Source of the DNA: Porcincola sp945869225
Lineage (GTDB): Bacteria; Bacillota; Clostridia; Lachnospirales; Lachnospiraceae
Length of the DNA stretch: 64,000 nt
Assembly (NCBI RefSeq): GCF_052118625.1
Contig: NZ_JBQKGW010000013.1
Location: 22,808-86,807 of the forward strand
Direction of reading: 5' to 3'
The notes under the pieces were generated by a model that was not told the origin of the DNA, searched no databases, and saw only the letters and a program-made list of their open reading frames with translations. Positions 32,592 to 41,601 of the stretch are shown piece after piece. The translations under genes were made by a program, and so were the position numbers. The stretch's first letter is position 1. Every line of letters starts with the position of its first letter.

Positions 32592-33148
32592 AAGACAGGG
32601 AGGAGACGGAGAGCGTGCAGGAGGAAAACAGAAATACAGAGCCGGCGTTCACGCACTTTGATGCGCAGGGAAATGCCGTGATGGTGGATGTCTCAGGAAA
32701 GGATGTCACGCTCCGGGAGGCGACGGCGGAGGGTGTCATCCGGATGTCTCAGCAGTGCTTCGAGCTGGTCAGGAGCGGGAGCATGAAGAAGGGCGACGTG
32801 CTGGGTGTAGCGCGGATTGCGGGCATCATGGGTGCGAAGCGGACAGCAGAGCTGATTCCGCTCTGTCACATCCTGAACCTGACAAAGGCTTCGGTGGATT
32901 TTGAGCTGATGCCGGAAGCCCAGGGCACGCGTCCCGGCATCCGGGCACTCTGCACAGTCCGGTGCAGCGGGAAAACCGGTGTCGAGATGGAGGCGCTGAC
33001 CGGCGTGAGCGTTGCACTGCTCACGATCTACGATATGTGCAAGGCGGTTGACCGCGGCATGGAAATGGAACAGATCCGACTTGTCAGAAAATCGGGCGGG
33101 AAATCCGGACTTTTCGAAAGAGTCCCTCATGTGATAGAATCTATATAA
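32588..33148 (+). CDS. moaC: Cyclic pyranopterin monophosphate synthase MoaC
   Basis: Starts with GTG 32588 overlapping the previous stop (GTGA). The protein has 186 residues; about 20 residues longer at the N-terminus than usual, so GTG 32614 could be the true start. Conserved MoaC motifs: MVDVSGKDVTLREATAEG, KRTAELIPLCHILNLTKASV and EMEALTGVSVALLTIYDMCK, including the catalytic Lys and His residues. It converts MoaA's product to cPMP. Last gene of the operon, followed by a long hairpin. MoaD/MoaE homologues are not in this window. Confidence 0.93.
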   Translation: MKDREETESVQEENRNTEPAFTHFDAQGNAVMVDVSGKDVTLREATAEGVIRMSQQCFELVRSGSMKKGDVLGVARIAGIMGAKRTAELIPLCHILNLTKASVDFELMPEAQGTRPGIRALCTVRCSGKTGVEMEALTGVSVALLTIYDMCKAVDRGMEMEQIRLVRKSGGKSGLFERVPHVIESI

Positions 33149-33216
33149 ATCGCACAGATATCAGCCACTATGTTCAGAATTCAGACATGACGGCCCGGAA
33201 ATTTCCCGGAAGACAG

Positions 33217-33257
33217 GAAAGTGCCGCGATGCCGATCACGGCATCCGCGGCACTTTC
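33217..33257 (+). terminator. Long hairpin after moaC
   Basis: A 12-bp outer stem (GAAAGTGCCGCG / CGCGGCACTTTC) and a 6-7-bp inner stem (GATGCCG / CGGCATC) with a 4-base loop form an almost continuous hairpin ending in TTTC. The T-run is weak. Confidence 0.72.
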
Positions 33258-33491
33258 TGTATGTTTCAGTTGGAGGGAGTGCCGGCCGGAATTTCACCGA
33301 CCGGCTGAAGTATGAAAAGTATCAAATCAGGTGAAACACTTGATTTGATGGTTCACACTATAGCGGGTCTTTGTGAAAAGCATATGATGTATTTGTGAAC
33401 AAAATGTGAACGCATGCACTACTTTCGTTTGCTTGTGCGATGAAAAACAGTGTGTTAATCGATAGACAGTACACAAATTGAAAGGAGATGC
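33258..33491. other. Intergenic region before the SPFH gene
   Basis: It contains an inverted repeat with 9-bp arms (ATCAAATCA / TGATTTGAT, 33321-33349). Further on are repeated GTGAAC/TGTGAA words, then the AAAGGAG site of the SPFH gene. No gene is evident; a regulatory role of the inverted repeat is possible. Confidence 0.4.
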
Positions 33492-34550
33492 ATGATGGAT
33501 TCTACAGTTTTAATTGTGATTGGGGTCTTCCTTGCCGTCATTATCCTGATGCTGGTTTTCTCAAACATCCGGATCGTGCCGCAGGCAAGGGCATTTGTCA
33601 TTGAACGGCTGGGGGTCTACAAGACAACCTGGAATGCAGGTCTTCATCTCAAGGTTCCGTTCATCGAGCGTGTTGTCAAAAGCGTTTCTCTGAAGGAACA
33701 GGTGCTGGACTTTCCGCCTCAGCCCGTCATCACGAAGGACAATGTCACGATGCAGATCGATTCTGTCGTATTCTGCAAGGTCTTTGATCCGAAGTTGTTC
33801 TGCTACGGGGTGGAAAATCCGATGGCAGGACTCCAGAATCTCTCTGCGACGACCCTCCGGAGCATTATCGGTGACATGGAACTTGACGCGACGCTGACAT
33901 CCCGGGAAATGATCAATGCCAAGATGCAGAAGGTGCTGGATGAGGCAACGGATGCCTGGGGCATCAAGGTGACCCGTGTCGAGATCAAGAACATCCAGCC
34001 TCCGAAGGAGATCGAGGAGGTCATGACGAAGCAGATGCGCGCAGAGCGCGAACGCCGTCAGACCGTTCTGGAGGCGCAGGCGCACCAGGAGGCAGTCGTT
34101 TCCCGGGCGGAGGGTGACAAGCGGGCGAAGATCCTTGCCGCAGAAGCAGAGCGCGACGCGCAGATTTCGCTCGCGGAAGGCCGCGCAAGGTCGATACAGC
34201 TGGTCTATCAGGCAGAGGCGGACGGCCTGGAAGCCCTCAAGAATGCGAATGTTTCCGAGACCGTCCTGAAGCTGAAGAGCATTGAGGCGCTGAAGAATGT
34301 TGCGGACGGTCGTGCGACCAAGATCTTCATGCCGTCTGATATCTCAAACCTCGTGTCTGCCCTCGGTGTTGCCGGTGAGGCGATCGGGATCGGGGATGCG
34401 ACGAAGATTGACCACAGCGAAAAGCCCAGGCAGACTCCGAAGAAGGATCCGTGTCTGTCCTCCGAGACCAGCGTGGAAGGCGTGCGCGCGGCGGTCACAA
34501 CCCAGAAGATCAGCGCTGACCTTGAGCATCAGAGCAGAAGCGAGTCCTGA
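33492..34550 (+). CDS. SPFH/Band-7 (stomatin/HflK-like) membrane protein
   Basis: The protein has 352 residues. One N-terminal membrane helix (VLIVIGVFLAVIILMLVF) is followed by the SPFH domain: IVPQARAFVIERLGVYKTTW, AGLHLKVPFIERVVKSVSLK, TKDNVTMQIDSVVFCKVFDP and STTLRS-like ATTLRSIIGDMELD. A long Ala/Glu/Arg coiled coil follows (about 180-260). It forms oligomeric membrane scaffolds; in Bacteria the partner is often an NfeD protein or FtsH, neither of which is adjacent here. The C-terminal 50 residues are low-complexity. It is probably monocistronic, with a terminator shortly downstream. Confidence 0.88.
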   Translation: MMDSTVLIVIGVFLAVIILMLVFSNIRIVPQARAFVIERLGVYKTTWNAGLHLKVPFIERVVKSVSLKEQVLDFPPQPVITKDNVTMQIDSVVFCKVFDPKLFCYGVENPMAGLQNLSATTLRSIIGDMELDATLTSREMINAKMQKVLDEATDAWGIKVTRVEIKNIQPPKEIEEVMTKQMRAERERRQTVLEAQAHQEAVVSRAEGDKRAKILAAEAERDAQISLAEGRARSIQLVYQAEADGLEALKNANVSETVLKLKSIEALKNVADGRATKIFMPSDISNLVSALGVAGEAIGIGDATKIDHSEKPRQTPKKDPCLSSETSVEGVRAAVTTQKISADLEHQSRSES

Positions 34551-34592
34551 GACGGCTGCCCGCTCTAACCGTGCAGGCCTGACTGTGTATGG

Positions 34593-34620
34593 AACCCTCC
34601 CCTTGCGGGAGGGTTTTATT
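34593..34620 (+). terminator. Terminator of the SPFH gene
   Basis: A perfect 9-bp stem (AACCCTCCC / GGGAGGGTT) with a 5-base loop and TTTTATT follows, 43 bases after the stop. Confidence 0.88.
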
Positions 34621-34671
34621 TGCGATAAGATGAAACGAATCGCAGACAGACGCAAAAGGGAGGTGCCTGAT

Positions 34672-35655
34672 ATGAATCTGAAAGGCAGAAATTTTCTGAC
34701 ACTGAAGGACTTTACGCCGGAGGAGATTCTTTGTTTCCTCGATCGCGCGGAGGAGCTGAAGCAGCAGAAGAAGGCGGGGATCGCTCATCAGAATCACCCG
34801 GGAAAGAATATCGCGCTGATCTTTGAGAAGACCAGCACCAGAACCAGATGCTCCTTTGAGGTTGCGGCACACGACCTTGGCATGCATGTCACCTATCTGG
34901 ATCCGACAGGTTCCCAGATCGGGAAGAAGGAATCCATCGCGGACACCGCGAGAGTCCTGGGGCGCATGTACGACGGAATTGAGTACAGGGGCTTTGGACA
35001 GAACATCGTGGAGGAGCTTGCGAAGGATGCCGGCGTCCCGGTCTGGAATGGCCTGACGAATGAATATCACCCGACTCAGATGCTGGCGGACATGCTGACA
35101 ATCCGCGAGCATTTCGGAAAACTGAAGGGACTGAAGCTGACGTACATGGGCGATGCCCGCTACAACATGGGCAACTCCCTGATGGTTGCGTGCAGTAAGC
35201 TGGGACTGGATTTCACGGCGTGCACAAGAAAGGAATACTTCCCGAACCCGCAGCTGGTCGAGGAGTGCCAGGCGTACGCAAAGGCAAGCGGGAGCACAAT
35301 CACGCTGACGGAGGACGTCCGGGAAGGAACGAGCGGGGCGGATGTCATCTACACCGATGTATGGGTCTCCATGGGCGAGCCGGACAGCGTCTGGGAGGAG
35401 AGAATCAACGCCCTTCTTCCGTACCAGGTGAACGCGAAGGCCATGGCGAATGCAAAGCCGGAGGCCGTCTTCATGCACTGCCTGCCGGCATTCCACGATC
35501 TGAACACTGGGATCGGGAGGCAGATCCACGACAAGTTCGGACTCGATGCAATGGAGGTCACAGACGAGGTCTTTGAGTCGAAGCAGTCGGTCGTGTTCGA
35601 CGAGGCCGAGAACCGGATGCACACCATCAAGGCTGTGATGGATCTGACGCTGTAA
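34672..35655 (+). CDS. argF: Ornithine carbamoyltransferase
   Basis: Start ATG 34672 has GGGAGG upstream; 327 residues. Carbamoyl-phosphate site STRTRC (Ser55-Thr-Arg-Thr-Arg59) in FEKTSTRTRCSFEVAAHDLG, HPTQ in NEYHPTQMLADMLTIREHFG, the ornithine-binding DVWVSMGE region and the active-site Cys in HCLPAFHDLNT. It transfers the carbamoyl group to ornithine, giving citrulline, in arginine synthesis or, working in reverse, in the arginine deiminase pathway. No other arg gene is adjacent, so which role it plays cannot be said. Confidence 0.95.
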   Translation: MNLKGRNFLTLKDFTPEEILCFLDRAEELKQQKKAGIAHQNHPGKNIALIFEKTSTRTRCSFEVAAHDLGMHVTYLDPTGSQIGKKESIADTARVLGRMYDGIEYRGFGQNIVEELAKDAGVPVWNGLTNEYHPTQMLADMLTIREHFGKLKGLKLTYMGDARYNMGNSLMVACSKLGLDFTACTRKEYFPNPQLVEECQAYAKASGSTITLTEDVREGTSGADVIYTDVWVSMGEPDSVWEERINALLPYQVNAKAMANAKPEAVFMHCLPAFHDLNTGIGRQIHDKFGLDAMEVTDEVFESKQSVVFDEAENRMHTIKAVMDLTL

Positions 35656-35694
35656 GCCGGCAGACAAGAGCGAAAACGGCTTCGGGGGCATGCG

Positions 35695-36054
35695 GTGCAG
35701 GGACAGCCGCCAGTGGAAGATCCGGATGGAGATGCTGGAGATGTTCAGGAAGGACAGGGCAAGGGAATGCAGGAAGACGAGGAGAAACTCAGGGAAGGAC
35801 AGCTGAAATACCGGCGGGCCGCAGAGCAGGCCACACTTTTCCTGGCGCTTTTCATCCTGGCACTCGGCATCATGTTCCTGACAAGAGACCGGGAAGAGCT
35901 GCTGAAGGAGGAGATCGTGACATTCCTTGGCATTGTTCTGAATGTCAGCCTGGCCGTGGAGTTCAGCCTACGGGAAAAGTGGACATTCGCGGTATTCGCG
36001 ATGCTGGTCGCGGTGGCAGCAGGGCTTGTACTCGGAACGCAGCTGTTTGCCTGA
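35695..36054 (+). CDS. Small membrane protein of unknown function
   Basis: 119 residues from GTG 35695; ATG 35767 (95 residues) is an equally possible start. An acidic N-terminus with repeated Gln/Gly/Glu is followed by three hydrophobic helices (TLFLALFILALGIMFL, IVTFLGIVLNVSLAVEF and FAVFAMLVAVAAGLVLG). No motif is recognised. It sits between argF and birA. Confidence 0.55.
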   Translation: MQGQPPVEDPDGDAGDVQEGQGKGMQEDEEKLREGQLKYRRAAEQATLFLALFILALGIMFLTRDREELLKEEIVTFLGIVLNVSLAVEFSLREKWTFAVFAMLVAVAAGLVLGTQLFA

Positions 36055-36154
36055 GAGCCGGGGGCCTGGTTTTTGAAAGCGGCTGCCTGCTTTCTGGCAC
36101 AGATCTGTCTGAATGAAGGCAGAGAGATTTTGGTTGAAGGGGGAGCGCAGGCTC

Positions 36155-37138
36155 ATGAAGGAAAAGGTGCTCCGGGCGCTGAGAGATGAGGATGCCTATG
36201 TATCCGGTCAGGCGCTCTGTGAAAAACTTGGAGTTTCCAGGACAGCGGTCTGGAAAGCGATCCAGTCTCTTCGGGAGGATGGATATGTCATAGAAGCGGT
36301 TCCAAACAAGGGGTACCGCATAACAGGCTGCCCGGATACGATCGCGGCGGAGGAGATTGCTTCCAGACTTCAGTCGAAATGGATGGGAAAGAAGCTTTAT
36401 TACTTTTCTACGATTGATTCCACCAACCAGTATGCGAAGAAGCTCGGGGAAGAGCAGGCTCCGGACGGGACGATTGTAATCGCGGATGAGCAGACCGCCG
36501 GGAAGGGAAGGAGCGGACGTCACTGGGTGACGCCGCCGAAAAGCGCGATTGCATTCACCATCCTGGTGCGGCCGAAGCTTCCGCCATCCCGCATTTCCAT
36601 GGTGACGCTTGTCAAGGGACTGGCGGTCTGCAATGCCATCCGGCAGCTCTACAGCCTTCCGGCAGGAATCAAGTGGCCGAACGATGTCGTGATCCATGGA
36701 AGGAAGATCTGCGGCATTCTCACAGAGATGAGCGCGGAGATGGACGGCGTCCACTATGTCGTCATCGGAACCGGCATCAATGCGAATCTGACTTCATTTC
36801 CGGAGGAGATCAGGGATATCGCGACCTCACTGGAGATTGAGCTGGGGCATCCGGTCGACCGCGCACAGGTGCTGTGCAGGGTCATCGAGCTGTTCGAGCA
36901 GTACTACGAGCTGTTCGAGAAGCGGGGCGATCTGACCGACCTTCAGGAGATGTACAACAAGGAGCTGCTGAATCTGAACCAGAAGGTCCGTGTGCTGGAT
37001 CCGAAGGGCGCCTATACCGGGACTGCGCTTGGGATTGACCCGGAGGGCGAGCTTCTTGTGAAACGGGATGACGACGGGCAGACGGTGAAGGTCTGGTCAG
37101 GCGAGGTGTCCGTGCGGGGCATTTACGGATACGTATAA
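36155..37138 (+). CDS. birA: Bifunctional biotin-protein ligase/biotin operon repressor
   Basis: The start at 36155 (GGGGGAGCG site) is preferred over the longer frame from 36113; 327 residues. N-terminal winged helix (SGQALCEKLGVSRTAVWKAI) for DNA binding. The ligase core has STNQYAKKLGEEQAPDG, biotinyl-AMP loop TAGKGRSGRHWVTPP, KWPNDVVIHGRKICGILTEM and VVIGTGINAN. C-terminal SH3-like domain (VRVLDPKGAYTGTALGIDPE). It attaches biotin to carboxylases and represses biotin genes. It begins the run birA - 37158 - dusB - greA - lysS that I know from Lachnospiraceae genomes. Confidence 0.93.
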   Translation: MKEKVLRALRDEDAYVSGQALCEKLGVSRTAVWKAIQSLREDGYVIEAVPNKGYRITGCPDTIAAEEIASRLQSKWMGKKLYYFSTIDSTNQYAKKLGEEQAPDGTIVIADEQTAGKGRSGRHWVTPPKSAIAFTILVRPKLPPSRISMVTLVKGLAVCNAIRQLYSLPAGIKWPNDVVIHGRKICGILTEMSAEMDGVHYVVIGTGINANLTSFPEEIRDIATSLEIELGHPVDRAQVLCRVIELFEQYYELFEKRGDLTDLQEMYNKELLNLNQKVRVLDPKGAYTGTALGIDPEGELLVKRDDDGQTVKVWSGEVSVRGIYGYV

Positions 37139-37157
37139 GGAAATATAAGGAAACAGA

Positions 37158-37562
37158 ATGGCAGAGAATCAGAAGGAAACAAAGGAAGCGGTTCAGTCCG
37201 GGCAGAGTGCCGGAGCAGGGACCGTTGTCCTGTGCGCAGCCAGCGCGTATGAAAAGAAATATTTCTTCAACAAGTCGTTTGAAGGCATTCCGAAGGATAT
37301 CCAGGACCAGCTTCATATCATCTGTGTGCTGTTCACGGAGGATATCGGGGGCATCATCCTGTTCGAGTTCGACAAGGATGGGAAACTGAGCATCCGCACG
37401 GAGGCGAAGGCGTCCGATTACAACTACGATGAGATCGGCGCCGCTCTGGAGATCAAGGAGATCCAGAAACAGCGCCGTGACATGATGAACGGGCTGGAGC
37501 TCTACTATAAGGCAGTCGTCCTGCATCAGCCGCTTGACCTGGAGGCATGGCAGCTGGAATGA
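37158..37562 (+). CDS. Conserved small protein between birA and dusB (DUF6145-like)
   Basis: 134 residues. VVLCAASAYEKKYFFNKSFE, QDQLHIICVLFTEDIGGIIL and EIQKQRRDMMNGLELYYKAV look like a compact alpha/beta domain. The position between birA and dusB and the sequence match a family I remember as DUF6145 in Lachnospiraceae; no function is known. Its stop overlaps the dusB start by four bases. The N-terminal 20 residues are low-complexity. Confidence 0.75.
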   Translation: MAENQKETKEAVQSGQSAGAGTVVLCAASAYEKKYFFNKSFEGIPKDIQDQLHIICVLFTEDIGGIILFEFDKDGKLSIRTEAKASDYNYDEIGAALEIKEIQKQRRDMMNGLELYYKAVVLHQPLDLEAWQLE

Positions 37563-38560
37563 GGAAGACACTGCAGATCGGGAGCGTCACACTCCCCAAC
37601 AACCTGATCCTGGCACCGATGGCCGGCGTCAGCGATCTGTCCTTCCGCCTTCTGTGCAAGGAGCAGGGCGCCGGACTCGTCTGCATGGAAATGATCTCCG
37701 CGAAGGCCATCTACTATGGAAACAGACACACGGATGAGCTGATGGCCACAACCGAGGCGGAGCGTCCGGTCTCGCTCCAGCTGTTTGGAAATGATCCGGA
37801 GATCATGGCCTCGATGGCGGAGCGAATCGAGGACCGGCCATTTGACCTCTTCGATATCAACATGGGCTGTCCGGTCCAGAAGGTGGTTAAGAACGGTGAG
37901 GGCAGTGCCCTCATGAACAATCCCAGACTGGTCTACGACATTGTGAGCGCCATGGTGAAGCGTGTGCAAAAGCCGGTGACGGTGAAGATCCGCAAGGGCT
38001 GGGATGCAAACCATGTGAATGCGGTTGAGATCGCAAAGATCGCAGAGCAGGCCGGAGCCGCGGCTGTCGCGGTTCACGGACGGACGCGGGAGCAGCTCTA
38101 CTCGGGCCAGGCGGACTGGGAGATCATCCGGCAGGTAAAGGAAGCTGTTCAGATTCCGGTCATCGGAAATGGAGATGTGACCGATCCGCAGTCGGCCGGG
38201 GCACTCGTCCGCGAAACGGGGTGTGACGGCATCATGATTGCCAGGGCGGCGCGCGGCAACCCGTGGATCTTTCACCGGATCCTGACCTATGAGGAGACCG
38301 GCGTCGATCCGGGACAGCCGGATATGGAGACAGTGAAGGCTGAGATCCTCCGGCATGCCAGGATGGCAGTCCGGCAGAAGGGCGAGCGGACAGCCATGAG
38401 CGAGATGCGGAAGCATATCGCCTGGTACACGGCCGGCATGCCGCACTCCGCCATGCTGAGGCGCGCGTCCAGCTCCATTTCCACGCTGGATGAGCTGGAA
38501 AACCTGCTTGACAGAGCGGGAGACGGAGCAGCGCGGACGGACGTGGAACCCATTCGTTAA
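37559..38560 (+). CDS. dusB: tRNA-dihydrouridine synthase DusB
   Basis: Start ATG 37559 overlaps the preceding stop; ATG 37547 is an alternative. 333 residues. TIM barrel with FMN: LILAPMAGVSDLSFRLLCKE, FDINMGCPVQKVVKNGEGSA (catalytic Cys in MGCP), TVKIRKGWDANHVNAVEIAK, VHGRTREQLYSGQADWEIIR, VIGNGDVTDPQSAGALVRET and IARAARGNPWIF. The C-terminal helical domain (MRKHIAWYTAG) binds tRNA. It reduces specific uridines in the D-loop of tRNA with NADPH. Confidence 0.94.
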   Translation: MRKTLQIGSVTLPNNLILAPMAGVSDLSFRLLCKEQGAGLVCMEMISAKAIYYGNRHTDELMATTEAERPVSLQLFGNDPEIMASMAERIEDRPFDLFDINMGCPVQKVVKNGEGSALMNNPRLVYDIVSAMVKRVQKPVTVKIRKGWDANHVNAVEIAKIAEQAGAAAVAVHGRTREQLYSGQADWEIIRQVKEAVQIPVIGNGDVTDPQSAGALVRETGCDGIMIARAARGNPWIFHRILTYEETGVDPGQPDMETVKAEILRHARMAVRQKGERTAMSEMRKHIAWYTAGMPHSAMLRRASSSISTLDELENLLDRAGDGAARTDVEPIR

Positions 38561-38561
38561 G

Positions 38562-38590
38562 TTGACTTTACCCTTGCATTACGCTATAAT
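38562..38590 (+). promoter_or_regulatory. Sigma-A promoter upstream of greA
   Basis: TTGACT (38562-38567), a 17-bp spacer and TATAAT (38585-38590), immediately after the dusB stop and about 105 bases before greA. A leader of about 98 bases would result. Confidence 0.85.
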
Positions 38591-38694
38591 TCTGCTCTGA
38601 CTGTGCGGGTTCCCGGTGCAAAGGGGACGGCAGATCAGATGGAAAAACCGTCAAAAAGGCGGAAAACATGGGTTCCGGAGAGGTGTAACGCAAG

Positions 38695-39177
38695 ATGGCA
38701 GAGATCAAAAAGACGCGCCTGACGCAGGCAGGATTTGATAAGTTGGTGGCGGAGCTTGAAGACCTGAAGGTCAACAAGCGCAAAGAGATCGCCGACAAGA
38801 TCAAGGAAGCCAGAGCGCAGGGCGACTTGTCGGAGAATGCAGAGTATGATGCGGCGAAGGACGAGCAGAGCGAGATGGAGGGCCGCATCGAAGAGATCGA
38901 ACAGATCATGAAGAACCACGAGATCGTCACCAATGTCGGGGACGGCAGGATCGGAATCGGCTGCAAGGTGCTCGTGAGAGATATCGAGATGGACGAGACG
39001 ATGGAGCTGAACGTGGTCGGCTCATCCGAGGCCAACCCGCTGGAGGGCTTCATCTCGGATGACTCCCCGGTCGGGAAGGCGCTTTCCGGCAAAAAGGCGG
39101 GCGACAAGGTTGAAGTTGAGACGCCGGCAGGGGTCATCGAGTATGAAATCCTGAGTGTGGAGAGAAATCAGCAGTAA
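38695..39177 (+). CDS. greA: Transcription elongation factor GreA
   Basis: 160 residues, normal length. N-terminal coiled coil with the acidic tip: LTQAGFDKLVAELEDLKVNK, EARAQGDLSENAEYDAAKDE, then the FKBP-like C-terminal domain (IGIGCKVLVRDIEMDETMEL, SPVGKALSGKKAGDKVEVET). It binds the RNA polymerase secondary channel and rescues backtracked complexes by stimulating transcript cleavage. Has its own promoter and is followed 25 bases later by lysS, as is common in this class. Confidence 0.96.
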   Translation: MAEIKKTRLTQAGFDKLVAELEDLKVNKRKEIADKIKEARAQGDLSENAEYDAAKDEQSEMEGRIEEIEQIMKNHEIVTNVGDGRIGIGCKVLVRDIEMDETMELNVVGSSEANPLEGFISDDSPVGKALSGKKAGDKVEVETPAGVIEYEILSVERNQQ

Positions 39178-39202
39178 GGAATTGACGGAGGACAGGCAGA
39201 AA

Positions 39203-41431
39203 GTGGCAAACCAGAGACAGAACAGCGGAGAGCAGGACCTCAATCAGCTTTTGAAGATCAGGAGAGAGAAGCTGAAGACCCTGCAGGAGGAAGGAAAGGA
39301 TCCGTTCCGGATCACGACCTACGACCAGACAGAGCACTCTACCGACATCAAGAATCACTTTGAGGAGATGGAAGGGAAGGAAGTGTCGATTGCCGGCCGC
39401 ATGATGTCCAAGCGTGTCATGGGCAAGGCCTCTTTCTGTGATGTCCTGGACCGCTATGACAGTATTCAGGTTTACGTGGCGCGCGATCAGATCGGAGAGG
39501 ATTCCTACAAGGATTTCAAGAAGTATGATATCGGCGATATCATCGGCGTGAGGGGCACCGTGTTCCGCACAAAGATGGGCGAGATCTCGGTCCACGCTGA
39601 TCAGGTCACGCTGCTCTCCAAGAACCTGGTTCCGCTGCCGGAGAAGTTCCACGGCCTTCAGGATACCGATATCCGGTACCGCCAGCGGTATCTGGACCTC
39701 ATCATGAACCGGGATGTCCGCGCAACGTTTGAGAAGCGGTCCCAGATCATCAAGGAGATCCGCAATTTCCTTGACAAGCGCGATTTCATGGAAGTTGAAA
39801 CACCGATGCTGGTCGAGAATGCCGGCGGTGCCGCCGCTCGCCCATTTGTCACGCACTACAATGCCCTTGACGAGGATGTCAAACTGCGCATTTCACTGGA
39901 GCTTTACCTGAAGCGCTTGATTGTCGGCGGCTTTGAACGAGTCTACGAGATCGGCCGCGTCTTCCGGAATGAGGGCGTGGACACCCGCCACAACCCGGAG
40001 TTTACGCTGATGGAGCTCTATCAGGCGTACACCGATTACAATGGCATGATGGAGCTGACCGAGTCCATGTTCCGCTATCTGGCGGAGAAGGTCTGCGGAA
40101 GCGCCGTCATCCAGTACGAGGATACGGTCATTGATATGTCGAAGCCGTTCCGCAGGCTGACCATGATCGATGCCGTGAAGGAATATGCCGGCGTGGACTT
40201 CAGCACGATCCGCACTGACGAGGAGGCAAAGGCAGCCGCAAAAGCTCACAATGTGGAGTTCGAGGAGCGCCATAAGAGGGGTGACATCATCAACCTGTTC
40301 TTTGAGCAGTTCTGCGAGGAGAAGATGATCCAGCCGACCTTCATCATGGATCACCCGGTTGAGATTTCCCCGCTGACCAAGAGAAAACCGTCGGATCCGT
40401 CCCTTGTCGAGCGGTTTGAGCTGTATATCTACGGCCGTGAGATGTGCAATGCATACTCCGAGCTGAACGACCCGATTGATCAGAGAGAACGCTTCAAGGC
40501 ACAGGATGCGCTTGCCGCTGCTGGAGATGAGGAAGCCAACCACACCGATGAAGACTTCCTTCATGCCATGGAGATCGGCATGCCGCCGACAGGCGGAATC
40601 GGTTACGGCATCGACAGACTTGTGATGCTGCTGACGAACAGCTCCGCGATCCGCGATGTGCTCCTGTTCCCGACCATGAAGTCCCTCAACGCGAAGAAGG
40701 ACAAGGGAGCGGCAGAGGAAAGCGCAGCGCCGAAGAAAGATGCGCCTGCAGCAGAGAATAAAGCTGACAATGCTTCAGCAGAGACGGCTTCGACGGCTCC
40801 CGATGCAGATGAAAAGGATGCGTCTTCTTCCGTTCCGAAGACGCCGTCTGTCCCGGCAGGAGAGAAGCTTGACGCCGGGATCAGCTATGAGGATGCGCTG
40901 GCGCTTCTGAAGAAGTATAATGAGGATGAATTCCACATCATCCACGGCGAGACGGTTGCGAGACTGATGGGATACTTTGCCCGGAAATATGATCCGGAAA
41001 ACGAAGCGTTCTGGAAGATCTGCGGTCTTCTCCATGATCTGGACTGGGAGAAGTGGCAGGATGCCGTGCAGCACACCGTCAAGACGGCGGAGCTGCTTCA
41101 GGAAGCCGGCGTCAGCCCGATGGTTGCGCATGCCATCGAGACCCACAATTCCGACAACAATCCGGCGCTCCCAAAGCCGGAGCATCAGATGGAGTGCGTC
41201 CTGTGGGCTTGCGATGAACTGTCAGGACTCCTTGGCGCGATAGTCCGCATGTATCCGTCAAAGTCCGCACAGGATCTGAACCTTAAGTCCGTGAAGAAGA
41301 AGTTCAAGGACAAGCGCTTTGCGGCGGGCTGTGACAGAGACAACATCACCCGCGGTGCAGAGTTGAACCATGTAGACCTCGATACGCTTTTTGCAGATAT
41401 GATCGAGGCTTATCAGGCGACAAACGACTGA
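39203..41431 (+). CDS. lysS: Lysyl-tRNA synthetase (class II) fused to an HD domain
   Basis: GTG start 39203 with GGAGGA at 39187; the ATG-less longer frame overlaps greA. 742 residues. Residues 1-500 are a complete LysRS: anticodon-binding OB domain (GKEVSIAGRMMSKRVMGKAS), motif 2 (GRVFRNEGVDTRHNPEFTLM) and motif 3 (GGIGYGIDRLVMLLTNSSAI). A Lys/Ala/Glu/Ser-rich linker (about 505-557) leads to an HD-type phosphohydrolase domain: ISYEDALALLKKYNEDEFHI, HGETVARLMGYFARK and ICGLLHDLDWEKWQ. The HD part is like stand-alone HDIG proteins. A decayed paralogue of the HD domain is at 44562. It charges tRNA-Lys; the HD role is unknown, though nucleotide hydrolysis is possible. Confidence 0.93.
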   Translation: MANQRQNSGEQDLNQLLKIRREKLKTLQEEGKDPFRITTYDQTEHSTDIKNHFEEMEGKEVSIAGRMMSKRVMGKASFCDVLDRYDSIQVYVARDQIGEDSYKDFKKYDIGDIIGVRGTVFRTKMGEISVHADQVTLLSKNLVPLPEKFHGLQDTDIRYRQRYLDLIMNRDVRATFEKRSQIIKEIRNFLDKRDFMEVETPMLVENAGGAAARPFVTHYNALDEDVKLRISLELYLKRLIVGGFERVYEIGRVFRNEGVDTRHNPEFTLMELYQAYTDYNGMMELTESMFRYLAEKVCGSAVIQYEDTVIDMSKPFRRLTMIDAVKEYAGVDFSTIRTDEEAKAAAKAHNVEFEERHKRGDIINLFFEQFCEEKMIQPTFIMDHPVEISPLTKRKPSDPSLVERFELYIYGREMCNAYSELNDPIDQRERFKAQDALAAAGDEEANHTDEDFLHAMEIGMPPTGGIGYGIDRLVMLLTNSSAIRDVLLFPTMKSLNAKKDKGAAEESAAPKKDAPAAENKADNASAETASTAPDADEKDASSSVPKTPSVPAGEKLDAGISYEDALALLKKYNEDEFHIIHGETVARLMGYFARKYDPENEAFWKICGLLHDLDWEKWQDAVQHTVKTAELLQEAGVSPMVAHAIETHNSDNNPALPKPEHQMECVLWACDELSGLLGAIVRMYPSKSAQDLNLKSVKKKFKDKRFAAGCDRDNITRGAELNHVDLDTLFADMIEAYQATND

Positions 41432-41467
41432 ACAGACGCCTGAGAAACAGAATAGAAGCGGAATATA

Positions 41468-41530
41468 AACGCCCGGAGCGTGACTGTGCAGCAGGTGATT
41501 CCTGCAGCAGCCCGCTCCGGGCGTTTTTTG
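41468..41530 (+). terminator. Strong terminator of lysS
   Basis: A 13-bp stem (AACGCCCGGAGCG / CGCTCCGGGCGTT) with an inner GCAG-type hairpin and TTTTTT at the 3' side, 37 bases after the lysS stop. Confidence 0.92.
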
Positions 41531-41555
41531 TTCTTGAGCCCTTCCAGCAGATACC

Positions 41556-41598
41556 TGGCCAAGAAACGATCTTCTGATTCGTAAGACAGTCGACGCAT
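41556..41598 (+). repeat. 43-bp direct repeat, copy 1 (3' end of a DUF4143 gene)
   Basis: Identical except for one base to 46999-47041, which is the last codons and trailing sequence of the DUF4143 ATPase gene at 45749 (encoding GQETIF-stop). Here it stands alone between the lysS terminator and a cyclophilin-like scrap. It marks a former ATPase copy or a recombination junction. Confidence 0.85.
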
Positions 41599-41601
41599 AG
41601 C

